Shown piece by piece: positions 14,548-22,586 of a DNA stretch of 28,024 nucleotides. A program made the position numbers and the translations under genes. The notes under the pieces were generated by a model that made no database searches, was not told the origin of the DNA, and saw only the letters and a program-made list of their open reading frames with translations. The first letter of the stretch is position 1; each line of letters begins with the position of its first letter. This stretch comes from JAEUNX01 sp034004685 (GTDB taxonomy: Bacteria > Pseudomonadota > Gammaproteobacteria > Burkholderiales > Rhodocyclaceae): contig JAVEWG010000044.1 of assembly GCA_034004685.1 (NCBI GenBank), positions 1-28,024 on the forward strand. Reading direction: 5' to 3'.

Positions 14548-15645
14548 TCAGAGGTTCAGCAGCCTGCTGCCGCCCCACCAGGTCTCAACGTAAGCCCGCA
14601 GCTTGGCCCCCTGTCCTCCATCCCGCACCAGGGACCAGGCCGGCACCTGATAGGCCTCGGCCACGATGCGGGCATGCAGGCTGGTGCTCACCACTTGGCG
14701 GGCGCCCGCCAGCAGGCCGCTGATCCGCCACACCTGCCGGCCGGTGAATAGGCGGGCATCGCGCCCCAGGCCATCGGCCAACCGGGCCAGAACCCGGGGG
14801 TCATCGTGCCAGGGAGCGTAGCCCACCCCCAGGACCACCCAGGGCAACCCTGGTTCGCCGAATTTACGGCATTCGGCCGCCACCGTCGCCAGGCTGAGGT
14901 CGTCCCCCCACTCGGCGCTCACATGGACCACGCCATAAGCGCCCTCCTCCAGGCCCAGGGCCTGCCGCGCCACTTTGCCGGCGGCGGCCACCTGGGAGCC
15001 GCAGGCCTGGGGCAGACGGCTGACCGGATCGGGCTCCAGGGGGGCCGCGATCCCCCACCCCTCGAGAATGGACTGGGTCGCCCCGTCCCGCACCGAGACA
15101 TAGGCCGCCCCCGCCAGGGCGCGGCGCGCCTCGTCCTGCAAAGCCGCCGGCAAGAGCAGGAGATCCACCCCGCCCACCCCCGCGAAGATCCGCTGGCCAT
15201 CACAATCCGTCGAGCCCAGGACATAGGGCAGCCCCCGTGCCACCCCCAGCGCCTGGCGGGCCCAGGCGCGGCGGGCCCCTTCCGCGGACTGCGGATGGGA
15301 CAGCATCCGCCCCGCCTGCTCGGGTGGCAGGATCATCACCGCGCAGGCGTAGGCATCGGCGGTCAGAATTTCTCCCCCCGGATGGATGACGTGCATCGGC
15401 AGCGGACCCCACTGACTGCGCCATTCCTGGGCCAGGCGCGAAAACGCCACCACCCGGTGACCGCCGTCGGCGGTGAGATCCCGCTCCACCAGGCCAGCGC
15501 AAATCCAGCGCCGGGCCTTCAGACGGTCAATCGCCAGATGGGGAAAGAGCAGATCTCCCAGGTTGTGGCGGTCAAAGGGCCCGAAGATCACCACCGGGGG
15601 CCCCTCCCGACCCGCATCGGGAGCCAGGTACTCCAGCCCGTTCAT
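14548..15645 (-). CDS. polysaccharide pyruvyl transferase family protein
   Basis: A 365-residue protein with features of PF04230: an N-terminal segment VVIFGPFDRHNLGDLLFPHLAIDRL (the N-x-GD motif), VIHPGGEILTAD, and a late STSLHARIVAEAYQVPAWSLV matching the conserved His-containing motif that binds the sugar nucleotide or phosphate. Family members add ketal pyruvate to surface polysaccharides; others act on different acceptors. No glycosyltransferase, Wzx or Wzy gene is near, so its target is unclear. It is the last gene of a minus-strand run, 12 bases after the S4-domain gene. The Shine-Dalgarno sequence is weak. Confidence 0.75.
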   Translation of the reverse strand: MNGLEYLAPDAGREGPPVVIFGPFDRHNLGDLLFPHLAIDRLKARRWICAGLVERDLTADGGHRVVAFSRLAQEWRSQWGPLPMHVIHPGGEILTADAYACAVMILPPEQAGRMLSHPQSAEGARRAWARQALGVARGLPYVLGSTDCDGQRIFAGVGGVDLLLLPAALQDEARRALAGAAYVSVRDGATQSILEGWGIAAPLEPDPVSRLPQACGSQVAAAGKVARQALGLEEGAYGVVHVSAEWGDDLSLATVAAECRKFGEPGLPWVVLGVGYAPWHDDPRVLARLADGLGRDARLFTGRQVWRISGLLAGARQVVSTSLHARIVAEAYQVPAWSLVRDGGQGAKLRAYVETWWGGSRLLNL

Positions 15646-15657
15646 GCCAGGACGGCC

Positions 15658-15882
15658 TCAGGCGTCCTCCGCCACCAGCTCCACCTGCTGCCCCTGGAAG
15701 CTCACCTTCTGGCCGGGGCGCAGCTTGGCCCGCTTGCGGCTTTCCACCTTGCCATCCACTTTCACCGCCCCGGCCTCCACCAGGGCATGGGCCTCGCCGC
15801 CACTCCCCACCAGGCCGGCAGCCTTGAGGAGTTGATCAAGCTGGATGTAATCGCCACGGATGGCAAAGCGCTGCAGGTTCAT
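15658..15882 (-). CDS. S4-domain RNA-binding protein (YbcJ/YaaA-like)
   Basis: A 74-residue protein that is essentially one S4 domain: YIQLDQLLKAAGLVGSGGEAHALVEAGAVKVDGKVESRKRAKLRPGQKVSF. S4 domains bind structured RNA, often rRNA; small stand-alone members resemble E. coli YbcJ. Its ATG overlaps the stop of the YkgJ-type gene as ATGA, indicating translational coupling. The upstream extension of this frame reads through the overlapping gene and is rejected. Confidence 0.88.
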   Translation of the reverse strand: MNLQRFAIRGDYIQLDQLLKAAGLVGSGGEAHALVEAGAVKVDGKVESRKRAKLRPGQKVSFQGQQVELVAEDA

Positions 15883-16259
15883 GCTGAATGACTTTCTTCG
15901 GAGCTGGACAGGGGCGGCAGGCCAGCGCGGGCGCGGGCCCGATTGCAGGCATCGTCCCCCAGCCCCAGAGGGGCGTAGGGGGCGAAATCCCGGCAGGGGG
16001 ACGGCCGATCTCCGTAAATGGTGCAGCGGACAGCCACCCCCACCGCCCCTTCCAGGGCGATACAACGGGGCGGCGCCTCATCGGTGCCGCGCATTCTCAC
16101 CAGCTGGGGCAGCAGGGGCCAGACCATCTCGGCCGGAACCCCCGAGCGCCCCTCAGCAGCCAGCTCGGAGGGGTGAAAGTCCACCCGGAAGGCACAACAG
16201 CAAGCCCCGCAGCGGGTGCACGGATCGATCCCGGCCGGACTGTCAGTTGAGGGCGCCAC
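15879..16259 (-). CDS. YkgJ-family cysteine cluster protein (zinc/iron-chelating domain)
   Basis: About 126 residues with the PF03692 pattern: CTRCGACCCAF near the N-terminus, a middle RCIAL, and C-terminal C-T-I-Y-x-x-RPSPCRDFAP, then DDACNRAR. The conserved cysteines are thought to bind a metal ion or cluster; function is not established. The start is uncertain: GTG at 16259 lies inside the end of the upstream SEC-C gene (17-base overlap), giving a short leader before the first cysteine motif; no other near start exists. It is coupled to the S4 gene by ATGA. Confidence 0.78.
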   Translation of the reverse strand: MAPSTDSPAGIDPCTRCGACCCAFRVDFHPSELAAEGRSGVPAEMVWPLLPQLVRMRGTDEAPPRCIALEGAVGVAVRCTIYGDRPSPCRDFAPYAPLGLGDDACNRARARAGLPPLSSSEESHSA

Positions 16260-16962
16260 AACACTTCTTGTATTTCTTGCCACTGCCACAGGGACACGGC
16301 TCGTTGCGCCCCGGCCCGCCGCTGCCCGCCTGGCCGGAGGAAATCTCCACCAGCACGGGGCCCGGCTGACCAAGCTCGTCCCAGCCTGCGGCCACTTCCC
16401 GGACCGCCTGGGCAGCTTCTTCCAGCCATCCCATACGGGTCTCCTGGTCAGCGGAAACCGGGGTTCCATCCTCATTGGCCCAGGGCTCCAGAGCGGCTTC
16501 CAGGCGGGCGCTGATGGCCTCGGCCCGCTCCTCGGACAGACCCGCATCCCAGTCCTCGCCCCAGCAAGCCAGCCCCTGCTCGAAGCCGGCAGCCCATTCG
16601 TCCCCCAGCTCCGGGGCTTCCTCATCCGCCTCGGAGGGGGCGTAGCAGAAGGGCTCCCAGCCTTCGGGGGCGGTGAGGGTCAGCACCAGTTCGTTGTGGT
16701 AGCGCAGCACCTGGCGGATGGCCTCCTGCATTTCCCCGGCGGAACCGAAGCTCACGTCCTCATCGTCGGCAGACCACACCGCCGGCATCCAGCGCTCCAC
16801 CGGAATGGGGCGGGGAGCGGCGACAATGGCGGCCAGGTAGCCGTCGAGCATCTCCAGATTCATGCAGTCGGCAGGCACGCTGTCGGAGACCAGCAGAGCC
16901 TCCAGGGCTTCGAACTCGTCATCGCTGAGGATGACGTCTTCGGGGTTTTCGGGTAAGGACAT
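16243..16962 (-). CDS. YecA/UPF0149-family protein with C-terminal SEC-C motif
   Basis: A 239-residue acidic protein. The N-terminal helical UPF0149 (YgfB/YecA) domain includes EFEALEALL, MNLEMLDGYLAAIVAAPRPI and EWAAGFEQGLACW; the last 20 residues are a SEC-C zinc motif NEPCPCGSGKKYKKCCG. Some SEC-C proteins contact ribosomes or SecB; the role of this family is unsettled. An in-frame TTG at 16986 could start it, but the ATG at 16962 has GGAG seven bases upstream and is preferred. It follows the TrmB-like gene by about 20 bases. Confidence 0.87.
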   Translation of the reverse strand: MSLPENPEDVILSDDEFEALEALLVSDSVPADCMNLEMLDGYLAAIVAAPRPIPVERWMPAVWSADDEDVSFGSAGEMQEAIRQVLRYHNELVLTLTAPEGWEPFCYAPSEADEEAPELGDEWAAGFEQGLACWGEDWDAGLSEERAEAISARLEAALEPWANEDGTPVSADQETRMGWLEEAAQAVREVAAGWDELGQPGPVLVEISSGQAGSGGPGRNEPCPCGSGKKYKKCCGALN

Positions 16963-16982
16963 GGAGGGCTCCGGGTAAGGGT

Positions 16983-17657
16983 TCAAGGACGGTCCAGATC
17001 CACCGCCAGGCGGTAGAGGGTCTGGCCGGAATCGCGGTATTTACGTTCAAAAGGCGTCAGGGGCGTGGCGGCATCCACGGTTTCCGGGCTGAGTTGCCGC
17101 CCCAGTATGCGCCCCAGGGCAAAGGCCCATTCGTCAATATAGACTCGCCAATTGCTGCGGCACTCCAGCACCCCGCCCAGACGGGGCAACACCGGAAATA
17201 CCGGGTGGGCATGCCAGCGCCGGCCCAGATGACCGATCTTTGGCCAGGGATTGGGGTAGAGCACATAGTGGCGGGCCAGACGCACGCCCGAGTCTTCCAG
17301 CAAGCGCCAGAAGTCCACCAAATCGGCCCGCACCAGCACCATGTTGCGGGGCATCAGGGCCTCCGGATAGGGCTTGCGGCGGGTCAGACGGTCCTCGGAC
17401 TGGTCCACCCCCATCACCCAGTGGTCCGGATAAGCCCGGGCCAGCTGGATGGTGCTGTGCCCCACCCCGCAGCCAGCGTCCAGGATCAGGGGAGCACAAC
17501 GGTCCCACCCCGCCAGGGCGACCGCCAGGGCGGCCCGGTTATAGTCCGCGTAAGGCTTGCGGAAGGGATGGACCAAATGGCGTTCCAGGCGTGCGGCCAG
17601 GCCCTCATGGATACTGGCCTGGGCACTGGCGGGGATGCGGGAGTTGGCGTAGCTCAT
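16983..17657 (-). CDS. SAM-dependent methyltransferase, tRNA (guanine-N7)-methyltransferase (TrmB)-like
   Basis: About 224 residues with a class I methyltransferase fold: LILDAGCGVGHSTIQLA (SAM motif I), HWVMGVDQSEDRL (acidic residue binding the ribose), and YVLYPNPWPKIGHLGRRWHAHPVF, which matches the TrmB signature (PNPWPK, then a basic patch). TrmB places m7G46 in tRNA. The sequence departs from canonical TrmB at the C-terminus, so a paralogue is possible. A TTG at 17675 overlaps the dusC stop, but the ATG at 17657 with AGGA upstream is preferred. Its position beside a dihydrouridine synthase gene fits tRNA modification. Confidence 0.8.
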   Translation of the reverse strand: MSYANSRIPASAQASIHEGLAARLERHLVHPFRKPYADYNRAALAVALAGWDRCAPLILDAGCGVGHSTIQLARAYPDHWVMGVDQSEDRLTRRKPYPEALMPRNMVLVRADLVDFWRLLEDSGVRLARHYVLYPNPWPKIGHLGRRWHAHPVFPVLPRLGGVLECRSNWRVYIDEWAFALGRILGRQLSPETVDAATPLTPFERKYRDSGQTLYRLAVDLDRP

Positions 17658-17671
17658 AGGGGCGGTCGTCC

Positions 17672-18649
17672 TCAAGCAGCCAGGGCCAGCCTGGGCACGC
17701 CAGCGCGCCCCAGAGCCATTTCCACTTCGTCGGCGCCTCGCAGCGGACGGATCTCCTCATACAGGCGCCGGGCGCCCGGGTACCGCCGGCTCAGAAGATT
17801 GAGCCACTGCTTGAGGCGCCCCGGGGCATGGCGGGACAGCACCTTGGCCCGCACCCCCTGCCAGAACTGCCACAAGAGGGGCAGGAGCTCCTGCCATTCG
17901 GCCTCGACTTCGACGGCATCCCGGGTTGGCCGGCCGGCCTTGATGCGCCGGGCCAGGAAAGGATCGGCCACCGCTCCCCGCCCCAGCATCACATCCACCG
18001 CCCCGCTCACTTGACGGCAGCGCGCCCAGTCCTCCTCGCTCCACACTTCCCCGTTGGCCACCACCGGCACGGCCACGGCATCGGCCACCCGGGCGATCCA
18101 TTCCCAATGGGCAGGGGGGCGGTAGCCGTCGATCTTGGTGCGGGCATGGATCACCAGCAATTCCACCCCTCCCGCCTCCAGGGCCCGGGCGCAGTCCAGG
18201 GCCCGGCCGGGATCCTGGATGCCCAGGCGCATCTTGGCGCTGTAGGGAATGCCCACGGGAACCGCGCTGCGCACCGCCTCGGCGATGCGGAACAACAGCT
18301 CCGGCTCGTCCAGCAGGGCGGCGCCCCCTCGATGGCGATTCACGGTGGGGGCCGGGCAGCCGAAATTCAGGTCGATGCCCGGCGGCGCCAGGGCCGCCAG
18401 CCGGCCGGCATTGGCGGCCATGCAGGCCGGGTCCGACCCCAGGAGCTGGACCCGCACCGGGGTACCGGCGGCGGTTCGCCCGCCCGTCAGCAATTCCGGG
18501 GAAATCCGTTGGAAGTAGCGGGGCGGCAGGCGGGTACCGGAAACCCGGGCGAACTCCGTCACCGCCCAGTCGTAGCCCCCCACCCGGGTGAGCACGCTGC
18601 GCAGCACGTCATCGGCCAGACCCTCCATGGGCGCCAGCAGCAAGCGCAT
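17672..18649 (-). CDS. dusC: tRNA-dihydrouridine synthase C-like
   Basis: A 325-residue FMN enzyme that reduces uridine in tRNA (U16 for DusC). The TIM barrel starts APMEGLADDVLRSVL (FMN contact), contains the catalytic Cys98 in LNFGCPAPTVNRHRGG, IPYSAKMRLGI, the His/Arg segment VIHARTKIDGYRPPAHWEWI and the phosphate-binding VVANGEVWS and VMLGRGAVADPFL. The C-terminal helical domain binds tRNA. The APMEG start and RTKxxGYxxPA motif favour DusC over DusA or DusB. GGAGGAAGGGG precedes the ATG. It is the first gene of a six-gene minus-strand run to 14548. Confidence 0.9.
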   Translation of the reverse strand: MRLLLAPMEGLADDVLRSVLTRVGGYDWAVTEFARVSGTRLPPRYFQRISPELLTGGRTAAGTPVRVQLLGSDPACMAANAGRLAALAPPGIDLNFGCPAPTVNRHRGGAALLDEPELLFRIAEAVRSAVPVGIPYSAKMRLGIQDPGRALDCARALEAGGVELLVIHARTKIDGYRPPAHWEWIARVADAVAVPVVANGEVWSEEDWARCRQVSGAVDVMLGRGAVADPFLARRIKAGRPTRDAVEVEAEWQELLPLLWQFWQGVRAKVLSRHAPGRLKQWLNLLSRRYPGARRLYEEIRPLRGADEVEMALGRAGVPRLALAA

Positions 18650-18714
18650 TCCCGCCCCTTCCTCCAGAATTCGAAGGGCCGCATTCTACGTCAAGGGCCG
18701 TCTTAGCCCGTGGC

Positions 18715-18743
18715 TTTTGCCCAACCCAGCATCCGGGCATAAT
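18715..18743 (+). promoter_or_regulatory. candidate sigma-70 promoter for the histidine kinase operon
   Basis: TTTTGC (18715-18720) and CATAAT (18738-18743) are separated by 17 bases and lie 37 bases before the kinase start, in the 130-bp gap between divergent genes. The -10 box is good and the -35 is weak. Assigned by eye only. Confidence 0.4.
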
Positions 18744-18779
18744 CCGCCCACAGCTTCAAACCCAGCCATCACGGCGGCC

Positions 18780-20093
18780 ATGTCCCTTACTCCCGTCCCA
18801 GCCAAGCCCCTGCGTCTGCTCGTCACTGGAGAGGGCCCCGCCAGCATTGAGGCCCTGCTCCAAAGGCTCGCCGCCGCGGGCTACGCCCCCACCGCCCAGT
18901 GGGCCAGCGGGGCGGCGCAAATCCAGGCCGCCTTGGCCGACGGGGGCTGGGATCTGGTGATCGGCAGCCACGCCCTGCCCTGCCTGGCGGCCCTCGGCGG
19001 CCTGGCCCAGGCCACCGAGCAGGCCAGCGAAGCCCGCCTGGGGGCCATCGCCGCCAATACCCCGGGGGTGATCTTTCGCCTGCGCCAAGGACCGGACGGC
19101 GGCCTGGACTTCCTGTACGCAGGCGGGGCCACCCAGCTCCTCCTGGGCCTGTCCCCCGCGGACCTGACCGCCGACGGCCAACGCTACACCGCCATGATCC
19201 TGGCGGAAGACCGCCCCGGCTTCGATGCCGCCCTGGTTGCCTCCCGCGAAAGCGGCAAGCTCAACTGGGAAGGACGGATCCGCTCCCCCGAGGGCGACCT
19301 CAAATGGGTCAACCTGCGAGGCTCGGTACACCCGGGATCCCATGGCGAGCCTATCTGGGAAGGCGTGATGTGGAACATTACCCAGAGCAAGCAGACCGAA
19401 GCCGACCTGCGGGAAAGCCAGTCCCAGCTGGCCGCCCTCTCCCGCCATCTGCAAAACGCCAAGGAAGAGGAGCGGGAGCGGATCGCCCGGGACGTCCACG
19501 ACGTACTGGGGGGCAACCTGGTGGCCCTCAAGATCGAGCTATCCCTTCTGACCCATCGCCTGGCCAGCGACCCAGCCGACGCCCGGGGCCGGGTCGCCGC
19601 CATCGCAGGCCTGCTGGACGAAGCCATCGCCACCGTCAGCCGGGTGACCCGGGAGCTGCGGCCGGGGATCCTCAAGGACTTCGGTCTGGCCGCCGCGGTA
19701 GAATGCCAGGCCGAGGACTTTTTCCACCGCACCGGCCTGCCCGTGCACATCCTGGCGGCGGACCATGACATCGATCTGCCCGAGGAAGCCGGCATTGCCC
19801 TGTTCCGGATCTTTCAGGAAGCCCTCACCAATGTCTGCAAGCACGCCAACGCCACCCAGGTGACGGTGCGGCTGATGCAGGAAGGGGACGAAATCCGCCT
19901 GGAAATCCAGGACGACGGCCGGGGCATCAGACATGAAGATCTGCGCCGCCCCCGCTCCTTTGGCCTGCGGGGCATCCAGGAGCGCCTGGCCAGCCTGGGC
20001 GGACAATTCGTCATCACAGCCACCCCACCGGCCGGCACCCGCCTCACCGCGACCCTGCCGGCCACCCTTGAATCCCCCGATCACCAACCATGA
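18780..20093 (+). CDS. NarL-type sensor histidine kinase with pseudo-receiver and PAS domains
   Basis: A 437-residue soluble kinase without membrane segments. Residues 10-85 look like a response-regulator receiver domain, but the phosphorylated aspartate position reads VIGSHALP (Ser63), so it is probably a pseudo-receiver. Residues 95-215 form a PAS domain (GVIFRLRQGPDGG, then PEGDLKWVNLRGS and WEGVMWNITQSKQ). The HisKA_3 dimerisation domain carries His240 in ERIARDVHDVLGGNL, and the HATPase domain has the N-box around Asn351 (FQEALTNVCKHANA), G-boxes DDGRGI and GLRGIQERL. It should autophosphorylate and pass phosphate to the regulator encoded next, whose ATG overlaps its stop as ATGA. The signal is unknown. 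The Shine-Dalgarno sequence is weak. Confidence 0.88.
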   Translation: MSLTPVPAKPLRLLVTGEGPASIEALLQRLAAAGYAPTAQWASGAAQIQAALADGGWDLVIGSHALPCLAALGGLAQATEQASEARLGAIAANTPGVIFRLRQGPDGGLDFLYAGGATQLLLGLSPADLTADGQRYTAMILAEDRPGFDAALVASRESGKLNWEGRIRSPEGDLKWVNLRGSVHPGSHGEPIWEGVMWNITQSKQTEADLRESQSQLAALSRHLQNAKEEERERIARDVHDVLGGNLVALKIELSLLTHRLASDPADARGRVAAIAGLLDEAIATVSRVTRELRPGILKDFGLAAAVECQAEDFFHRTGLPVHILAADHDIDLPEEAGIALFRIFQEALTNVCKHANATQVTVRLMQEGDEIRLEIQDDGRGIRHEDLRRPRSFGLRGIQERLASLGGQFVITATPPAGTRLTATLPATLESPDHQP

Positions 20094-20734
20094 GCAGCGT
20101 CAAGATCAAGGTTCTCATTGCCGACGACCACGCCATCGTCCGCCGGGGTCTGCGCCAGATCCTCTCCGACATCCCGGACCTGGAAGTCGCCGGCGAGGCG
20201 GGGGACGGCGTCGAGGCGGTCACCCAGGCCCGGACTCAACCCTGGGACGTGATGCTGATGGATGTCTCCATGCCGGAGCGCAACGGCATCGACGCCCTCA
20301 AGATCATCCGCAAGGAATTCCCCCGCCAGCCGGTCCTGATCCTCAGCATGTACCCTGAGGACCAGTACGCCATCCGGGCCCTGAAGGCCGGCGCAGCGGG
20401 CTATCTCACCAAGCAAAGCGCCCCCGAGCAACTGGTCCACGCCATCCGCCAGGTGGCCAGCGGCCGAAAATACGTGAGCGCCGCCCTGGCCCAGCAGCTG
20501 GCCGAGGCCATCACCGACGACTCGGAACGCCCGGCCCATGAAAAGCTCTCCGACCGGGAATACCAGACCCTGTGCATGATCGCCTCGGGCAAGACCCTGA
20601 CCCAGATCGCCGAAGCCCTCAGCCTGAGCGTCAAGACGGTGAGCGTCTATCGCGCGCGCTTGCTGGAAAAGATGAAGCTCCACAACAACGCTGAGCTGAC
20701 CCACTATGGCCTCAAGCACGGGTTGGTGGAATGA
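20090..20734 (+). CDS. NarL/LuxR-family response regulator
   Basis: A 214-residue regulator. The receiver domain has the acidic pair in ADDHAIVRRG, phospho-acceptor Asp58 in DVMLMDVSMPERNG, and the conserved Lys in YLTKQSAPEQL. The C-terminal LuxR-type helix-turn-helix is LSDREYQTLCMIASGKTLTQIAEALSLSVKTVSVYRARLLEKM. The ATGA overlap with the kinase gene marks the cognate pair. Its targets are not known; adjacent c-di-GMP and flagellar genes are candidates only by position. Confidence 0.92.
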   Translation: MSSVKIKVLIADDHAIVRRGLRQILSDIPDLEVAGEAGDGVEAVTQARTQPWDVMLMDVSMPERNGIDALKIIRKEFPRQPVLILSMYPEDQYAIRALKAGAAGYLTKQSAPEQLVHAIRQVASGRKYVSAALAQQLAEAITDDSERPAHEKLSDREYQTLCMIASGKTLTQIAEALSLSVKTVSVYRARLLEKMKLHNNAELTHYGLKHGLVE

Positions 20735-20810
20735 AGACGGATACCCATGACCGTCTCTCAAGTTTTCCAGTCAGGCACCGTAATGCCTCCCAGTTGATCC
20801 AGGCCCCGCC

Positions 20811-22577
20811 ATGACCGAACCCAGCAACCCCTCCGAAATCGCCCGCGAGGCCCTCCGCCGGTTGGCCGCCAACCGCCAGCAGCCCACCCCGGACAATTTT
20901 CGGACCTACTACCACGAGATCGCCCATACCATCGAAGACGAGGCCTTCCCGGAAAGAACCCTGAAGGCCATCGCCGCGGCCCTTCCCCGGGCCACCCCGG
21001 AAGAGTTGCGCCGCGCCCGGGATTTCGAACGGGCCGCAAGCAGCGGCCAATGGCCGGCGGTCCATCAATCCGTACTGGATATCGCCCGCGCCGCCTCCGA
21101 CGGCAAACTCCCCTGGGGCGAACTGATTCGGGAAGTATTCACCCAGTTTGAACGTACCCACGCGGGCCTCACCATGGCCCGCAAGCGGGACGCCCTCCAG
21201 CACGTCCTGGAGAGCGCCAGCACCAATCCCGAAGTCCTGTTCCGCCGGCTTCAGAGCCTGGCGCGGGGTTGGAGCGGAACGGCCCTGGCCGAGCCCTCCG
21301 GCCTTGGGGAAGATGGGCCGGCGCCGGCCATTGTCACTGCCAGCGCCGCATCGGCCTCCATTGCCGGGAGCCCCCCCCCAGTCATTGTGCCCTTCGGCGC
21401 CTTGCTGGCGGATCTGCTGGATCAGGCAGTCCCGGCCATGATCGACGATCGGCCCGAACTGATCACCGAAGTCCGCCATCTGGCCAAGGACATCAAGGGC
21501 TGGCACGCTCCCCAGGACCTGGCCCCGGTGGTGGCCCAGCTATCCACCCTGACCCATCGCCTGGAGTGGGTCGGGGAGGATCAGCACTCCATCCGCATTG
21601 CCCTGGTGGGCTTGCTTCAGCTCATCATCCGCAACATCCATCAGCTGGTGATCGACGATCGCTGGCTCTCCGGCCAGTTGAGCATCCTCAACGAAGCCTT
21701 TTCCGGCCCGCTGGATGTGCGGGTGCTGGACGAAGTGGAGCGGCGCTTGCGGGATGTGATCGACAAGCAAGGCCAGCTCAAGCAAGAGCTCACCGATGCC
21801 CAGACCCGCCTCAAGACCATGCTGGCGGGTTTCGTGGACCACCTGGCGGCCTTTTCCGACACCACCGGCGCCTATCGGGACTCCCTGGAGCGTAACGCGG
21901 AAAAGATCGCCGCGGCCCAGGAGATTTCCCAGCTTTCCGACGTGATCGAAGAAATCCTGCGGGAAACCAAGGTCGCCCAGGATGCCGCCGCCCGCTCCCG
22001 CTCCGAACTGGATGATCTGCGCGGCCAGGTGGATGAGGCCAACGTGGAAATCGGGCGCCTGCAGCGGGAGCTGGACGAAGCCTCCGCCCTGGTTCGCCAC
22101 GACCCCCTCACCGGCACCCTCAATCGCAAGGGCCTGGACGAAACCCTGGAGCGGGAAATCGCCCGGGCCCGCCGGCGCGGCACCAACCTTTGCCTGGCAC
22201 TCCTGGACATCGACAACTTCAAGCTCCTGAACGACACCCACGGCCACCAGACCGGCGATGAAGCCCTGGTTCACCTGGCCCGGGTCGTCAAGGAATCCCT
22301 GCGCCCCCAGGACGCCGTCGGCCGTTACGGCGGCGAGGAATTCCTGATCGTCCTGCCGGAAACCGCCACCGAGGACGGCGTGGCCACCCTGGCCCGCCTC
22401 CAGCGGGAGCTGACCCGCCGCTTCTTCCTGGCAGACAACAAGAAAATCCTCATCACCTTCAGCGCCGGCGTGGCCCAGGCCCTGCCCGACGAGGACCCCG
22501 CCAAGACCATCGACCGGGCCGACCGGGCCATGTATGCCGCCAAGCGGGCCGGCAAGAACCGCGTCTTCGCCGCCTGA
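20811..22577 (+). CDS. diguanylate cyclase (GGDEF domain) with long helical N-terminal region
   Basis: A 588-residue protein. The C-terminal GGDEF domain starts DPLTGTLNRKGL (residue 431), with metal-binding Asp466 in LLDIDNFK, the active-site loop GGEEF (507-511) and an allosteric inhibitory site RPQD (498-501) at the usual five-residue spacing. It should therefore make c-di-GMP and be product-inhibited. Residues 1-300 are a mostly helical region I do not recognise; roughly 300-430 looks like coiled coil (SELDDLRGQVDEANVEIGRLQ), probably a signal-transmitting dimer stalk. No membrane segment or signal peptide is seen. It follows the two-component pair by 76 bp and precedes the HAD gene by 9 bp. 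Confidence 0.92.
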   Translation: MTEPSNPSEIAREALRRLAANRQQPTPDNFRTYYHEIAHTIEDEAFPERTLKAIAAALPRATPEELRRARDFERAASSGQWPAVHQSVLDIARAASDGKLPWGELIREVFTQFERTHAGLTMARKRDALQHVLESASTNPEVLFRRLQSLARGWSGTALAEPSGLGEDGPAPAIVTASAASASIAGSPPPVIVPFGALLADLLDQAVPAMIDDRPELITEVRHLAKDIKGWHAPQDLAPVVAQLSTLTHRLEWVGEDQHSIRIALVGLLQLIIRNIHQLVIDDRWLSGQLSILNEAFSGPLDVRVLDEVERRLRDVIDKQGQLKQELTDAQTRLKTMLAGFVDHLAAFSDTTGAYRDSLERNAEKIAAAQEISQLSDVIEEILRETKVAQDAAARSRSELDDLRGQVDEANVEIGRLQRELDEASALVRHDPLTGTLNRKGLDETLEREIARARRRGTNLCLALLDIDNFKLLNDTHGHQTGDEALVHLARVVKESLRPQDAVGRYGGEEFLIVLPETATEDGVATLARLQRELTRRFFLADNKKILITFSAGVAQALPDEDPAKTIDRADRAMYAAKRAGKNRVFAA

Positions 22578-22586
22578 CCCGCCCTC

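Noticed and set aside
16984..17675. TTG starts overlapping upstream stops as TTGA for the YecA-like and TrmB-like genes
   Set aside because: In both cases a downstream ATG has a better Shine-Dalgarno sequence, and the added residues do not look conserved.
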